A stretch of DNA of 64,000 nt from Arthrobacter sp. UKPF54-2 (GTDB taxonomy: Bacteria; Actinomycetota; Actinomycetes; Actinomycetales; Micrococcaceae): assembly GCF_007858535.1 (NCBI RefSeq), contig NZ_CP040174.1:1426001-1490000 (forward strand), written 5' to 3'. A program made the position numbers and the translations under genes. Under the pieces are notes generated by a model. The model made no database searches, was not told the DNA's origin, and saw only the letters and a program-made list of their open reading frames with translations. Numbering within the stretch: position 1 is the stretch's first letter; the number at the start of each line of letters is the position of its first letter. This document shows positions 1 through 9,303 of the stretch, piece after piece.

Positions 1-225
1 GAGTAGCCCACACCCGTGTGCCCACGAAAGCGATCTATTTAACTTGGGGGACCGCAGCCAACAAAACTAAACGCTAGAGGGTCCAACTATGCTTTTTCGG
101 ACGTCAATAGGTGTCACTGCTTTCCGGACCATGGGTGGAGTCCGCCGGCCAATTACCGCGTGCAGGGAGATTCGGGCCGCCGTCCATAACCTGGGGGACC
201 CTGCCGGCACCACGCTGAGGCCGTG

Positions 226-1803
226 ATGAGCGAACTCAAGCAGCGCCGGCATTTCCATGCAACCGCCCGAGTGGCCGCTCCGCCAAGGTCCGCGAACCGC
301 CTGCACACTGCGCTGCGGCATCAGCACTCGGTGCGGGAGGACGAACCCGGTCATGCCCTCGAGGCCTCGAGGGCCGTGGTCTCCCGGATGTGGAGGAACT
401 TCGCAAACCGGCTCCGTCTCACCGACGCCGCCGGAATTGCAGTGGCGGTGACGTCGGCGTATTTGCTCAGGTTCGACAGCGACGCTGCGGCTCCCGCGGG
501 GGATGGATTCGAGGCCAGGTACGTGGTGGTCTCCGTGCTGCTCTTGGGTGGGTGGCTCGCTGTTTTGGAGATTTTCCACACCCGGGACCGGCGGACCTTA
601 GGCGTCGGCGGCGCCGAATATAAACGCGTGATCCAAGCAACGCTCAAATTGTTCGGGGCCTTGGCTATCGCGATGGTCTTCGTCCGTTTCGATGCGCTGC
701 GTGGCTACTTTGCCGTCGCCTTACCCCTGGGGATCGTCCTGCTGACCGGCAGCCGCTGGCTCTGGCGCAAGTGGCTGAACCGCAAGCGCTCCGAGGGCCG
801 ATACTTATCCCGGGTCATCGTGATCGGGGACAGGGCCGACGTCGAGTACATCATCAGCCAGTTTGAAAAGAACCCCAGCGCGGGGTACGAGATTTCCGGG
901 GTGGGGCTGCCGACTCTGGACCAATCCATGGAACTCCGGCCGCCTTGGTACCGGATCCCGGTGGTTTCGACCCTGGCGGATGTTTCGAAAGCCGTGGAGC
1001 TCGCGAGGGCAGACGCCGTCGTGGTGGCCGGCCATGTTCCGGGCGGCAGCACCTACATTCGGGAACTGGGATGGAACCTAGAGGCGACCGGAACGGAACT
1101 CGTCCTGGCCTCCAGCCTCACCAACGTCGCCGGCCCCCGGATCCACTTCCGCCCCGTCGACGGGTTGCCGCTGGTACACGTCGAGCTGCCGCAATATTTC
1201 GGCGGTAAGCATGTCCTCAAAAGAGTCATCGATATCGCCGTGGCCGCTCTGGCGCTCGTAGCGCTGTCGCCACTCATGCTGGTCGTCGCCCTCATCGTCA
1301 AACGCGACAGCCCAGGACCGGTTCTCTTTCGCCAGCAGAGGGCAGGCAAAAATGGCGCCCCCTTCCAGATGCTGAAGTTCCGTTCGATGGTCGAGACCGC
1401 CGAAGCGGACCTGGATGCCCTCAGGGAGCTCAACGAAGGTTGCGGACCCTTGTTCAAGATCCGTAACGATCCGCGGATCAGCCGGTGCGGGCGATGGATG
1501 CGGAAGTACTCCCTCGACGAACTCCCGCAGCTATGGAACGTGCTTACCGGCGAAATGAGCCTGGTTGGCCCCCGGCCGCCGCTGCCTTCCGAGGTTGAAC
1601 GCTACGAAAGATTCACCAGCCGCCGTTTGCTCATCAAACCCGGCATCACGGGGCTGTGGCAGGTCAACGGTCGCTCCACGCTCCCTTGGGAGGAAAGCAT
1701 CCGTCTGGACCTCTACTACGTGGAGAATTGGTCGCTTACCGGTGACCTGATCATCATGTGGAGAACTTTTAGGGCCATACGCACCTCAACAGGGGCTTAC
1801 TGA
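226..1803 (+). CDS. Polyprenyl glycosylphosphotransferase (exopolysaccharide initiation)
   Basis: A 525-residue membrane enzyme that should load the first sugar-1-phosphate onto undecaprenyl phosphate to start exopolysaccharide synthesis. Seen: about four hydrophobic segments between residues 60 and 180, a soluble middle domain, then a fifth membrane segment ([18 protein letters not shown]) leading into the bacterial sugar transferase domain with [36 protein letters not shown] and [12 protein letters not shown]. The length fits the WbaP/CpsE family. The start is ATG at 226 or the adjacent GTG at 223, behind GAGG. No other polysaccharide genes follow inside the window, so a capsule cluster may lie upstream. 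The transferred sugar cannot be told from sequence. Confidence 0.9.
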   Translation: MSELKQRRHFHATARVAAPPRSANRLHTALRHQHSVREDEPGHALEASRAVVSRMWRNFANRLRLTDAAGIAVAVTSAYLLRFDSDAAAPAGDGFEARYVVVSVLLLGGWLAVLEIFHTRDRRTLGVGGAEYKRVIQATLKLFGALAIAMVFVRFDALRGYFAVALPLGIVLLTGSRWLWRKWLNRKRSEGRYLSRVIVIGDRADVEYIISQFEKNPSAGYEISGVGLPTLDQSMELRPPWYRIPVVSTLADVSKAVELARADAVVVAGHVPGGSTYIRELGWNLEATGTELVLASSLTNVAGPRIHFRPVDGLPLVHVELPQYFGGKHVLKRVIDIAVAALALVALSPLMLVVALIVKRDSPGPVLFRQQRAGKNGAPFQMLKFRSMVETAEADLDALRELNEGCGPLFKIRNDPRISRCGRWMRKYSLDELPQLWNVLTGEMSLVGPRPPLPSEVERYERFTSRRLLIKPGITGLWQVNGRSTLPWEESIRLDLYYVENWSLTGDLIIMWRTFRAIRTSTGAY

Positions 1804-1847
1804 CGGGACGATGTGGACGCCGCCCGGAGTGGGGTATTTTTGAACCT

Positions 1848-2423
1848 GTGCTGATCTCTGACCGCGACATTCGTACCGAAATCGATTCCCAGCGGATTGT
1901 GCTGGAGCCGTTCGACCCCGCCATGGTCCAGCCCTCGTCGGTGGACGTGCGGATTGACCGGTATTTCCGGCTGTTCGACAACCACAAGTACGCGCACATC
2001 GACCCGGCCGAGGACCAGCCCGAGCTGACGCGCCTGGTGGAGGTGGATCAGGGGGAGCCGTTTATCCTGCACCCGGGCGAGTTTGTCCTGGGCTCCACCT
2101 ACGAGACGGTCACCCTGCCGGATGACATCGCGGCGCGGCTCGAGGGCAAGTCCTCGCTGGGCCGCCTCGGCCTCCTGACGCACTCGACGGCGGGGTTTAT
2201 CGATCCGGGGTTCTCCGGCCACGTGACCCTGGAGCTCTCCAACATGGCGACGCTGCCGATCAAGCTCTGGCCGGGGATGAAGATCGGCCAGCTGTGCTTC
2301 TTCCGCCTGAGCTCGGCGGCCGAGCACCCCTATGGCTCCGGTGAGTACGGCAACCGCTACCAGGGCCAGCGCGGCCCGACGGCGAGCCGCAGCCACTTGA
2401 ACTTCCACCGCACCGACATCTAG
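1848..2423 (+). CDS. dcd: dCTP deaminase, probably the dUMP-forming type
   Basis: A 191-residue enzyme of pyrimidine deoxynucleotide synthesis. It starts at GTG with MLISDRDIR, the classic N-terminus. The family core is present: [14 protein letters not shown] near residue 23, [12 protein letters not shown] near 75, [19 protein letters not shown] near 105 and [11 protein letters not shown] near 125. In many Actinobacteria this protein both deaminates dCTP and hydrolyses the resulting dUTP to dUMP; the close match makes that likely, but the deaminase-only activity cannot be excluded by eye. It stands alone between the glycosyltransferase and the convergent antiporter gene. Confidence 0.95.
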   Translation: MLISDRDIRTEIDSQRIVLEPFDPAMVQPSSVDVRIDRYFRLFDNHKYAHIDPAEDQPELTRLVEVDQGEPFILHPGEFVLGSTYETVTLPDDIAARLEGKSSLGRLGLLTHSTAGFIDPGFSGHVTLELSNMATLPIKLWPGMKIGQLCFFRLSSAAEHPYGSGEYGNRYQGQRGPTASRSHLNFHRTDI

Positions 2424-2435
2424 GCCGGCCGGACC

Positions 2436-3632
2436 TCAGCCGGCCGGACGGACCGGGAGCGTCGCGCGCCGGGCCGGCCGCCGCAGCATCCGCACCACGG
2501 GCTCGACGAAGCGGGCTGCCAGCGGACCCATGATGGCCATGATCAGCACGTAAGCGGTGGCCAGGGCGGCGAGCTCGCGGGGCACCACGCCGGAGGCCAC
2601 GGCGAGCCCGGCGATCACAATCGAGAACTCGCCGCGGGCAATCAGGGCCGCCCCGGCACGGAAGCGCCCGGCGATGGCGATTCCGGCCCGCTTGGCTGCC
2701 CAGACTCCGGTGATGATCTTCGTGGCCGCCGTCAGGACGGCCAGGACCAGCGCCCAACCGAGGACCGGCGGAATGGATGCAGGATCCGTGTTCAGGCCAA
2801 AGACGACAAAGAAGATTGCCGCGAACAGGTCCCGCAACGGCTCCAGGATCCGTGTAGCGCTGTGCGCGGTGGCGCCCGAGATCGCAATCCCGAGCATAAA
2901 GGCGCCCACCGCCGCCGAGACCTGCATCGCGGCGGCCAGCCCCGCGACGAGCAGGGCCGCGCCGAGCAGGTTGAGCAGGAAGACCTCGGAGTTTTCGCTG
3001 TGGACGGCCTTGGACACGTGGTGGCCGTGGCGAAGGGCGACCACCAGCACCAGCGTGACGACGGCGAGCGAGATTCCTACGGTCTGCAGGCCCACCAGGA
3101 ACGTCACCCCCGCGAGGGTGGCGGTCAGGATCGGCAGGTAGATGGCCATGGCCAGGTCCTCGAACACCAGGATGGACAGGATCACCGGTGTCTCGCGGTT
3201 ACCGATCCGCCCCAGATCGGTGATGACCTTTGCTGCGATTCCCGACGAGGAGATGTAGGTGACGCCGCCCATCACCATGGCTCCCACCAATCCCCAGCCG
3301 AGCATCAGCGCCAGGGCCGCCCCCGGGACGAAGTTCAGGACGAGGTCCAGCACGCCGGCCTGCCAGGAGCGCCGGAGGCCGGTGACGAGCTCGGCCGCCG
3401 TATATTCCAGTCCGAGCATAAGCAGGAGGAGGATGACACCGATTTCACTGGAGAGATGGGCAAACTCGTGCATCCCCTCGAGCTTGACGACCCCGCCGGC
3501 GCCGAAAAACAGGCCGCCGACCAGGTAGAGCGGGATGGGGGACATGCCGATCCGCCCGGCCAGCCTGGCCAGCAGGCCAAGGCAGAACACGACAGCCCCC
3601 AGTTCGATGAGGGTCAGGGCGAGCGGATCCAT
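2436..3632 (-). CDS. CPA2-family K+(Na+)/H+ antiporter, KhtU/KefB-like
   Basis: A 398-residue protein with about 12 hydrophobic segments and no soluble C-terminal RCK domain. Seen: a Kef-type core with GLEYTAAEL, ISSSGIAAKVITDLGRI and LSILVFEDLAMAIYLP, and RGEFSIVIAGLAVASG near the C-terminus. It lies 5 bp downstream of an RCK_C-type regulatory protein on the same strand, the arrangement of the KhtTU potassium efflux system of Bacillus. The likely role is pH-linked K+ efflux. The transported ion is inferred from this pairing. Confidence 0.85.
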   Translation of the reverse strand: MDPLALTLIELGAVVFCLGLLARLAGRIGMSPIPLYLVGGLFFGAGGVVKLEGMHEFAHLSSEIGVILLLLMLGLEYTAAELVTGLRRSWQAGVLDLVLNFVPGAALALMLGWGLVGAMVMGGVTYISSSGIAAKVITDLGRIGNRETPVILSILVFEDLAMAIYLPILTATLAGVTFLVGLQTVGISLAVVTLVLVVALRHGHHVSKAVHSENSEVFLLNLLGAALLVAGLAAAMQVSAAVGAFMLGIAISGATAHSATRILEPLRDLFAAIFFVVFGLNTDPASIPPVLGWALVLAVLTAATKIITGVWAAKRAGIAIAGRFRAGAALIARGEFSIVIAGLAVASGVVPRELAALATAYVLIMAIMGPLAARFVEPVVRMLRRPARRATLPVRPAG

Positions 3633-3637
3633 GCCGC

Positions 3638-4120
3638 TTATCCGTTGCGCAGGATGCTGGCTGCCGTGTCCAGGCCCTCCTGCGTGCCCACCGCGACCAG
3701 CAGGTCACCGGGGTGCAGGACGACGTCGGGGCCGGGGGAGGGGAGGACTTCGCCTTCGCGCATGATGGCAACAATGGAGGCACCGCTGCGTGTCCGGATG
3801 CAGGCATTCCCCATCGGCTGGTTCTGGAAGGGGGAGTCCGCGGCGATGGAGAACTGCCGGGTGACGATCCCCGGGACCTCCCGGTGCGCCTCGGACAACT
3901 GCATGGCCAGGCGCTGCCCGCCCAGCAGATTGCCGAGCGCGGCGGCCTCGTCGGCGGTCAGCGGAATGGACGCCTGGCAGGTGTCCGGGTCGTCCCAGGT
4001 CGAGACGATCAGCTCGGTCTGGCCTTCGCGGTACTCGACGACGCCGATCCGGCGCCCCGAGGCGGTCATGAAGTCCTTGCGCCGGCCCAGGCCGGGAAGG
4101 TCTGTCTCATCCACGTTCAT
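3638..4120 (-). CDS. RCK_C (TrkA-C) regulatory subunit of cation/proton antiporter, KhtT-like
   Basis: A 160-residue soluble protein. The C-terminal half, about residues 80-158, is an RCK_C domain (ACIRTRSGASIVAIMREGE, then PDVVLHPGDLLVAVGTQEGL). The N-terminal half resembles KhtT, the cytoplasmic subunit that gates KhtU. It is translated just ahead of the antiporter gene in the same operon. RCK_C domains in this family bind cyclic di-AMP in other bacteria; whether this one does is not visible from sequence. Confidence 0.85.
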   Translation of the reverse strand: MNVDETDLPGLGRRKDFMTASGRRIGVVEYREGQTELIVSTWDDPDTCQASIPLTADEAAALGNLLGGQRLAMQLSEAHREVPGIVTRQFSIAADSPFQNQPMGNACIRTRSGASIVAIMREGEVLPSPGPDVVLHPGDLLVAVGTQEGLDTAASILRNG

Positions 4121-4158
4121 GCCTCCAGCCTAGTGCGCCTGCCGGGTTTTGGGGCGGT

Positions 4159-5559
4159 TCAGGCCGGGGGCACGACGGCGATTTCGGTCTTTCCCGGCGG
4201 CTTGACCGGCAGCATCACCAGCAGCCCGGCCAGCAGCACCACCATGATCCCGAGGATGCCCCAGCGCTGAGCTTCGCCGGGGGCAACGAGGGGCGTCGCG
4301 ATGGTGATGCACAGGGTGAAGAGCGCCGGCGCCAGGAAGCTGACGGCCCGGCCGGTGGTGGCGTACAAGCCAAACAGTTCGCCGGATTCTCCGTGCGGGG
4401 CGAGCCGGGCCAGGTAGGCGCGGGACGAGGACTGGGCCGGGCCCACAAACAGGCACAGGAAAAGACCGAACACCCAGAACGTGGTGCTGCCGGCCCACTC
4501 CATGCCGAGGAAGGAATACTTTCCGTTCCCCAGGGCCAGGAGGACGCTGCCCGCGACCAGCAGGCCGGCCAGCGAGCCGATGATGACCGCCTTGGGTCCC
4601 GCCTTGTCGTCGAGGAAGCCGCCCAGCAGGGCGCCGAGCGCGGCAACCACGTTGCCGAAGATGGCGAAGAAGATGACCTGTTTGAGCTCAAAGCCAAAGG
4701 TCCCGGCGGCGATGATGCCGCCGAAGGTGAATACTGCGGCGAGCCCGTCGCGGAAGATCGCGCTGGCGAGCAGGAAGAAGATCGTGTGCGGGCTGGTCCG
4801 GTAGATGGCGCGGATCCGGCGCACCAGCAGTCCGTAGGAGGCGAAGAATCCCAGGCCGGCCTGCCGGGCCTTGGGCAGCTCGGGGACCGCGAACATGACC
4901 GGAATGGCGAAGGCCAGGAACCAGAGGGCGGAGAACACCGCCACGAGGCGGATGTTCAGGCTGTCCGCGGTGGAGGCGCCGAACCAGTCGATGCTGGGCT
5001 GGACGAAGAGCTGCAGCACAATTAGCAACGCCACGATGCCCCCGAGGTAGCCCGAGGCCCAGCCGAAGCCGCTGATCTTTCCGATATTGGCGGGGGTGGA
5101 GATCTGGGCCAGCATGGCGTTGTAGATGACGCCGGCGAATTCGAAGAACACGTTGCCCAGCGCGATCAGCGTCACTCCCAGGAGCAGGAACTCCGGGCGG
5201 GGGAAGACGAAGAAACAGAGCCCGGTCAGCAGGGCGACCGCGGCGGTGTTGACGCCAAGCCAGAGCTTGCGCCGGCCGCCGGTGTCCGAGCGCTGCCCGG
5301 TGACCGGGGCCAGCAGGGCGATGGCCAACCCCGCGATGGCCAGGGCACCGCCCAGGACCGCCGAGGCTTCGTCTTCGCCGCCGAAGGCCTTGGAGGTCAG
5401 GTAGACGGTAAAGACAAAGGTGGTCATCACCGCGTTGAAGGCAGCGGAACCCCAGTCCCAGGCGGCCCACGCAACGACCTTGCCTTTGCTTGTGGCGTGG
5501 CTGCCGGACTCGAGTTCCGAGGCCGGGCGCATGGCCTCGGGGGCGGTGGCGGAGTTCAT
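4159..5559 (-). CDS. MFS transporter of the UMF1 (Atg22-like) family
   Basis: A 466-residue membrane protein with about 12 transmembrane segments. The sequence starting VVAWAAWDWGSAAFNAVMTT near residue 28 and the long stretch near FFEFAGVIYNAMLAQI are typical of the UMF1 branch of the major facilitator superfamily, related to yeast Atg22. The substrate is unknown; amino acid or peptide export is the usual guess. It is encoded as a separate unit from the antiporter pair, with a 38-bp gap, and is divergent from the mrp operon. Confidence 0.85.
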   Translation of the reverse strand: MNSATAPEAMRPASELESGSHATSKGKVVAWAAWDWGSAAFNAVMTTFVFTVYLTSKAFGGEDEASAVLGGALAIAGLAIALLAPVTGQRSDTGGRRKLWLGVNTAAVALLTGLCFFVFPRPEFLLLGVTLIALGNVFFEFAGVIYNAMLAQISTPANIGKISGFGWASGYLGGIVALLIVLQLFVQPSIDWFGASTADSLNIRLVAVFSALWFLAFAIPVMFAVPELPKARQAGLGFFASYGLLVRRIRAIYRTSPHTIFFLLASAIFRDGLAAVFTFGGIIAAGTFGFELKQVIFFAIFGNVVAALGALLGGFLDDKAGPKAVIIGSLAGLLVAGSVLLALGNGKYSFLGMEWAGSTTFWVFGLFLCLFVGPAQSSSRAYLARLAPHGESGELFGLYATTGRAVSFLAPALFTLCITIATPLVAPGEAQRWGILGIMVVLLAGLLVMLPVKPPGKTEIAVVPPA

Positions 5560-5734
5560 AGCCTGATGTTAGCCGTCCGGTCCGGCCCGGCCGCGGAGGA
5601 AACGGCGCGGCCGCGGCACCGTCATGCGGAAAAGAATTTGTGCACGCTTGGTAAACTTGCCGCACCGAACCTAACCAATGCCCCGCCTGCTCCAACTTTT
5701 TGACAATCGAGTTCCTGACGTTGCGGAGATACCA

Positions 5735-8700
5735 GTGATCACAGTCCTTGCCGTGCACTTCGCGGTGGCTGCTGTGGCGCCGTTCCTCTTCCGCCGGCTG
5801 GGCCGGAACGCGTTCTCCGCGCTGGCCGCGGTGCCCGCGGGGTCGTTTGTCTGGCTGGCCTTCCAGCACGATGCCGTGTATTCCGACGCAGGGTCCACCT
5901 CTGCGGTGCTGCCCTGGATCCCGGACCTCCAGCTGGAGCTGGCCTTCCGGATGGATGCCCTGGCCTGGGTCATGTCGCTGCTGATCCTGGGCGTTGGGGC
6001 GCTGGTCCTGGTCTACTGTGCCCGCTACTTCAAGGACAAGGACAGCTACCTGGGGGGGTTCGGCGCCCAGCTGCTGGCTTTCGCCGGGGCGATGTTTGGC
6101 CTGGTCACCGCCGACGACCTGCTCCTGATGTTCGTCTTCTGGGAACTGACCACGGTGCTGTCCTACCTGCTGATCGGCTACGCCCGCACCCGGTTGTCGG
6201 CCCGCCGCTCGGCGCTGCAGGCCCTGGTGGTCACCACCGCCGGGGGCCTGGCCATGCTGGTCGGGCTGATCATGCTCGGAGCCGCCGCGGGAACCTACCG
6301 GATCTCGGCGCTCCTGGCGATGGCGCCGGAGCTGGTGACCGGCCCCGCCGCAGACGCGGTGGCGGCCGCCGTCGTGCTGGTCCTGCCAGGGGCGATCACG
6401 AAGTCCGCGCTGGTCCCCTTCCACTTCTGGCTTCCCGGGGCGATGGCCGCGCCGACGCCGGTGAGTGCGTACCTGCACGCCGCTGCCATGGTCAAGGCGG
6501 GCATCTACCTCGTGGCGAGGCTCGCCCCCGGGTTCGCCGAGACGGCGTTCTGGCTCCCGGTGGTGCTCGGCCTGGGGCTGGCCACCATGCTGGTGGGCGG
6601 CTACCGCGCCCTGCGCCAGACCGACATCAAGCTCATCCTCGCCTACGGCACCGTCAGCCAGCTGGGCTTCCTGACCATGGTGGTGGGCCTCGGCCAACCC
6701 GACGCGGCGCTCGCCGGACTCGCCCTGCTGCTGGCGCACGGACTCTTCAAAGCCACCTTGTTCCTGGTGGTCGGCATTATCGACCACCAGGCCGGGACCC
6801 GCGACATCCGCAAGCTCTCCGGGGTGTACCGCTCCTCCCGCGCCCTGGCCATCGTGGCCGCCGTCGGCGCGGCCTCCATGGCCGGCATCCCGCCGCTGGC
6901 CGGCTTCGTGGCCAAGGAATCCGTCTTCGAGGCGTTCGTGCACTACGGCACCGGCGCCGCGGCAGGCCCGTGGGGGCCCGTGCTCCTCGTCGGGCTGGTC
7001 GTGGGCTCCGTCCTGACCTTTGCCTACAGCGCACGGTTCATGTGGGGCGCCTTCGCGGTGAAGCCCGGCGTAGAGACCACCCCGTTCAAAGCCGTTGAGC
7101 CCGCCTTCCTGGCGGCCCCCGCCGTCCTGAGCCTGCTGACCATCCTCTACGGGCTGTGGCCTGCCGCGGCGGATGCGTGGATCCAGCCCTACGCCGCGCT
7201 GTTCGTGCCCGACGGCGAGGATCCGGCGGCCGTGGCCGGGCACCTGACGCTGTGGCACGGGCTCACCCCGGCGCTGGGGATGACCGCGATCACGTTCGCC
7301 CTCGGTGCGGCCATGTTCTACGGACGGAACGCGGTCGCCCGCGCCCAGGGGCTGGTCCCCGGCTGGGTCGACGGCGACCGCGCCTACCAGCTCACCATCG
7401 GCGCCCTCGACGATGCCGCGGTCTGGGTCACCGGCCGCACCCAGCGCGGTTCGCTCTTCTTCTACCTGGCCGTCATCCTGAGCGTCGCCTTTGTCCTGCC
7501 GCTCACCGCGCTGCTGCTTTCCAACAAGCCGCTGCCCGGGGGCCTGTACTTCATCGACCCGGGCTCGCCGCTGCAGCCGGTGATCGGCGCCGGCATCGTG
7601 ATCGGAGCGCTCGCCGCGGTGCGGGCCAATAAGCGTTTCCTGGCCGTGCTGATGGTCTCGGTCACCGGCTACGGGATCGCCTTGATGTTCGCGCTCCAAG
7701 GCGCCCCGGACCTCGCCCTGACGCAGATGCTGGTGGAGACCATCATCCTGGTGGCCTTCGTCCTCGCCATGCGCAGCCTGCCGGCCGAACTGCGCGACCG
7801 CACCGGCGGCAAGTACCGGGTGGTCCGGGTGATCATCGGCGCGGCGTTCGGCCTCACGATGATCTTCGTCGCGATCCACGCCCTGGGTGCGCGGGTGGCC
7901 ACCCCGGTCTCGCTGGAGTTCCCCCGCCTGGCCTATGAAGGCGGCGGCGGCCTGAACATCGTCAACGTCACCCTCGTGGACATCCGGGCCTGGGACACCT
8001 TCGGCGAGATCTCGGTCCTGGCCCTCGCGGCCACCGGCGTCGCCAGCCTGATTTTCGTCCGCGGCCGCGGTGACCGTATTGGACGGTCCGCCTCGGTGGC
8101 CGAGGGGACGGTCGGGCGTCGCGCGGGCGTGGCCGGCAACACCCGGGACAACGCTGCGCTGGCCATGAGCCGGCGTTTCGCCGCGTCAGCGCGCGACGCA
8201 TGGCTGGTGGCCGGCCGGACCATGGCTCCCGAACGCCGCTCGATCATCTTCGAGGTGGTCACCCGGCTGATCTTCCACTCGATGATCGTCTTCTCCCTTT
8301 ACCTGCTGCTCGCCGGGCACAACCTGCCCGGCGGTGGCTTCGCCGGCGGCCTCACCGCCGGCCTGGCGCTGGCCATCCGCTACCTGGCCGGGGGCCGCTT
8401 CGAACTCCGTGAGGCCACGCCGGTCAGCGCCGGGGCGCTGCTGGGGATCGGCCTCGCCACCGCCGCGGCGTCCGGGGTCGCACCGCTGCTGCTGGGCGGC
8501 CAGGTCTTCCAGAGCGCCGTGATCGAGCTCTGGCTGCCGGTCTTCGGCGACATCAAATTCGTCACGTCCACGATCTTCGACATCGGCGTCTACGTCGTCG
8601 TCGTCGGCCTGGCCCTGGACGTGCTGCGCAGCCTGGGCGCGAAAATCGACGAACATTTCGAAGAACGGCCGGAAGACCAGCCGGACGAGCAGCCTGGGGT

Positions 8701-8764
8701 GCTCTTCGACGACGATCAGCCTGACGGCGTCCCGGCCGAAACCACCGCCAAGGGGAGAACATGA
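5735..8764 (+). CDS. mrpA: Mrp Na+/H+ antiporter subunit A fused to subunit B
   Basis: A 1009-residue subunit of the multisubunit Na+/H+ antiporter, related to NuoL of complex I. I chose GTG at 5735, preceded by GGAG with 7-nt spacing, because it gives the MITVLAVHF start; the upstream ATG at 5678 adds 19 unlikely residues. Seen: the proton-channel core with LLLMFVFWELTTVLSYLLIG, HFWLPGAMAAPTPVSAYLH and the lysine-bearing helices, then the DUF4040 segment (GAPDLALTQMLVETI). From about residue 835 onward an MnhB/MrpB domain follows (ARLIFHSMIV-like, HNLPGGGFAGGL). The fusion of A and B means no separate mrpB is needed. It is the first gene of an overlapping six-gene operon. Confidence 0.93.
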   Translation: MITVLAVHFAVAAVAPFLFRRLGRNAFSALAAVPAGSFVWLAFQHDAVYSDAGSTSAVLPWIPDLQLELAFRMDALAWVMSLLILGVGALVLVYCARYFKDKDSYLGGFGAQLLAFAGAMFGLVTADDLLLMFVFWELTTVLSYLLIGYARTRLSARRSALQALVVTTAGGLAMLVGLIMLGAAAGTYRISALLAMAPELVTGPAADAVAAAVVLVLPGAITKSALVPFHFWLPGAMAAPTPVSAYLHAAAMVKAGIYLVARLAPGFAETAFWLPVVLGLGLATMLVGGYRALRQTDIKLILAYGTVSQLGFLTMVVGLGQPDAALAGLALLLAHGLFKATLFLVVGIIDHQAGTRDIRKLSGVYRSSRALAIVAAVGAASMAGIPPLAGFVAKESVFEAFVHYGTGAAAGPWGPVLLVGLVVGSVLTFAYSARFMWGAFAVKPGVETTPFKAVEPAFLAAPAVLSLLTILYGLWPAAADAWIQPYAALFVPDGEDPAAVAGHLTLWHGLTPALGMTAITFALGAAMFYGRNAVARAQGLVPGWVDGDRAYQLTIGALDDAAVWVTGRTQRGSLFFYLAVILSVAFVLPLTALLLSNKPLPGGLYFIDPGSPLQPVIGAGIVIGALAAVRANKRFLAVLMVSVTGYGIALMFALQGAPDLALTQMLVETIILVAFVLAMRSLPAELRDRTGGKYRVVRVIIGAAFGLTMIFVAIHALGARVATPVSLEFPRLAYEGGGGLNIVNVTLVDIRAWDTFGEISVLALAATGVASLIFVRGRGDRIGRSASVAEGTVGRRAGVAGNTRDNAALAMSRRFAASARDAWLVAGRTMAPERRSIIFEVVTRLIFHSMIVFSLYLLLAGHNLPGGGFAGGLTAGLALAIRYLAGGRFELREATPVSAGALLGIGLATAAASGVAPLLLGGQVFQSAVIELWLPVFGDIKFVTSTIFDIGVYVVVVGLALDVLRSLGAKIDEHFEERPEDQPDEQPGVLFDDDQPDGVPAETTAKGRT

Positions 8765-9303
8765 GCGTCAACCTGACCCTGCTGACGGTGATGGGAGCCC
8801 TGTACGCCTGCGGCATCTACCTGCTCCTGGAACGCAGCCTCACCCGGGTCCTGCTCGGCCTGATGCTGCTGGCCAACGCCACCAACCTGCTGATCCTGGC
8901 CACCGGGGGCTACGCCGGGCTCGCCCCGCTCTTCAGCAAGGACACCCCCGCGGGGGACTACAGTGACCCGCTGCCGCAGGCGCTGATCCTGACCTCGATC
9001 GTGATCTCCTTCGCGGTCACAGCTTTTATGCTGGGCATCATCTACCGCACCTGGGTGCTGGCCCGGCAGGATGAAATCCAGGACGACGCCGAGGACCGCC
9101 GCGTGGCCGAAACCCCCAGCTTCGACGCGGAGGACGACGCCGTCATCCCCGCCGAGACCTCCGAGTTCCCGCTCGTATCCGCCGCCGGAAGCGACGACGT
9201 CGTGCTGGCCGGTGCCCGCCTGATGCCTGCCGCGGACGCCGCGGCCGAGGAACAGCCCGGCTCCCAAAACCTCGACGCCGGCCCGGACGGAGGGACCACG
9301 TGA
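8761..9303 (+). CDS. mrpC: Mrp Na+/H+ antiporter subunit C
   Basis: A 180-residue NuoK-like subunit. It has three transmembrane segments in the first 105 residues (LTVMGALYACGIYLLLERSL, LLGLMLLANATNLLILATGG, ILTSIVISFAVTAFMLGI). An acidic, poorly conserved C-terminal tail of about 70 residues makes it longer than the usual 110-120. The start ATG overlaps the mrpA stop by 4 bp, which indicates translational coupling. Confidence 0.92.
   Translation: MSVNLTLLTVMGALYACGIYLLLERSLTRVLLGLMLLANATNLLILATGGYAGLAPLFSKDTPAGDYSDPLPQALILTSIVISFAVTAFMLGIIYRTWVLARQDEIQDDAEDRRVAETPSFDAEDDAVIPAETSEFPLVSAAGSDDVVLAGARLMPAADAAAEEQPGSQNLDAGPDGGTT

Noticed and set aside
4688..7879. A 1063-codon open frame on the minus strand
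   Set aside because: It reads antisense through mrpA and out of frame through the MFS gene; the protein is low-complexity Gly/Arg/His/Gln sequence with no domain, as expected in high-GC shadow frames.
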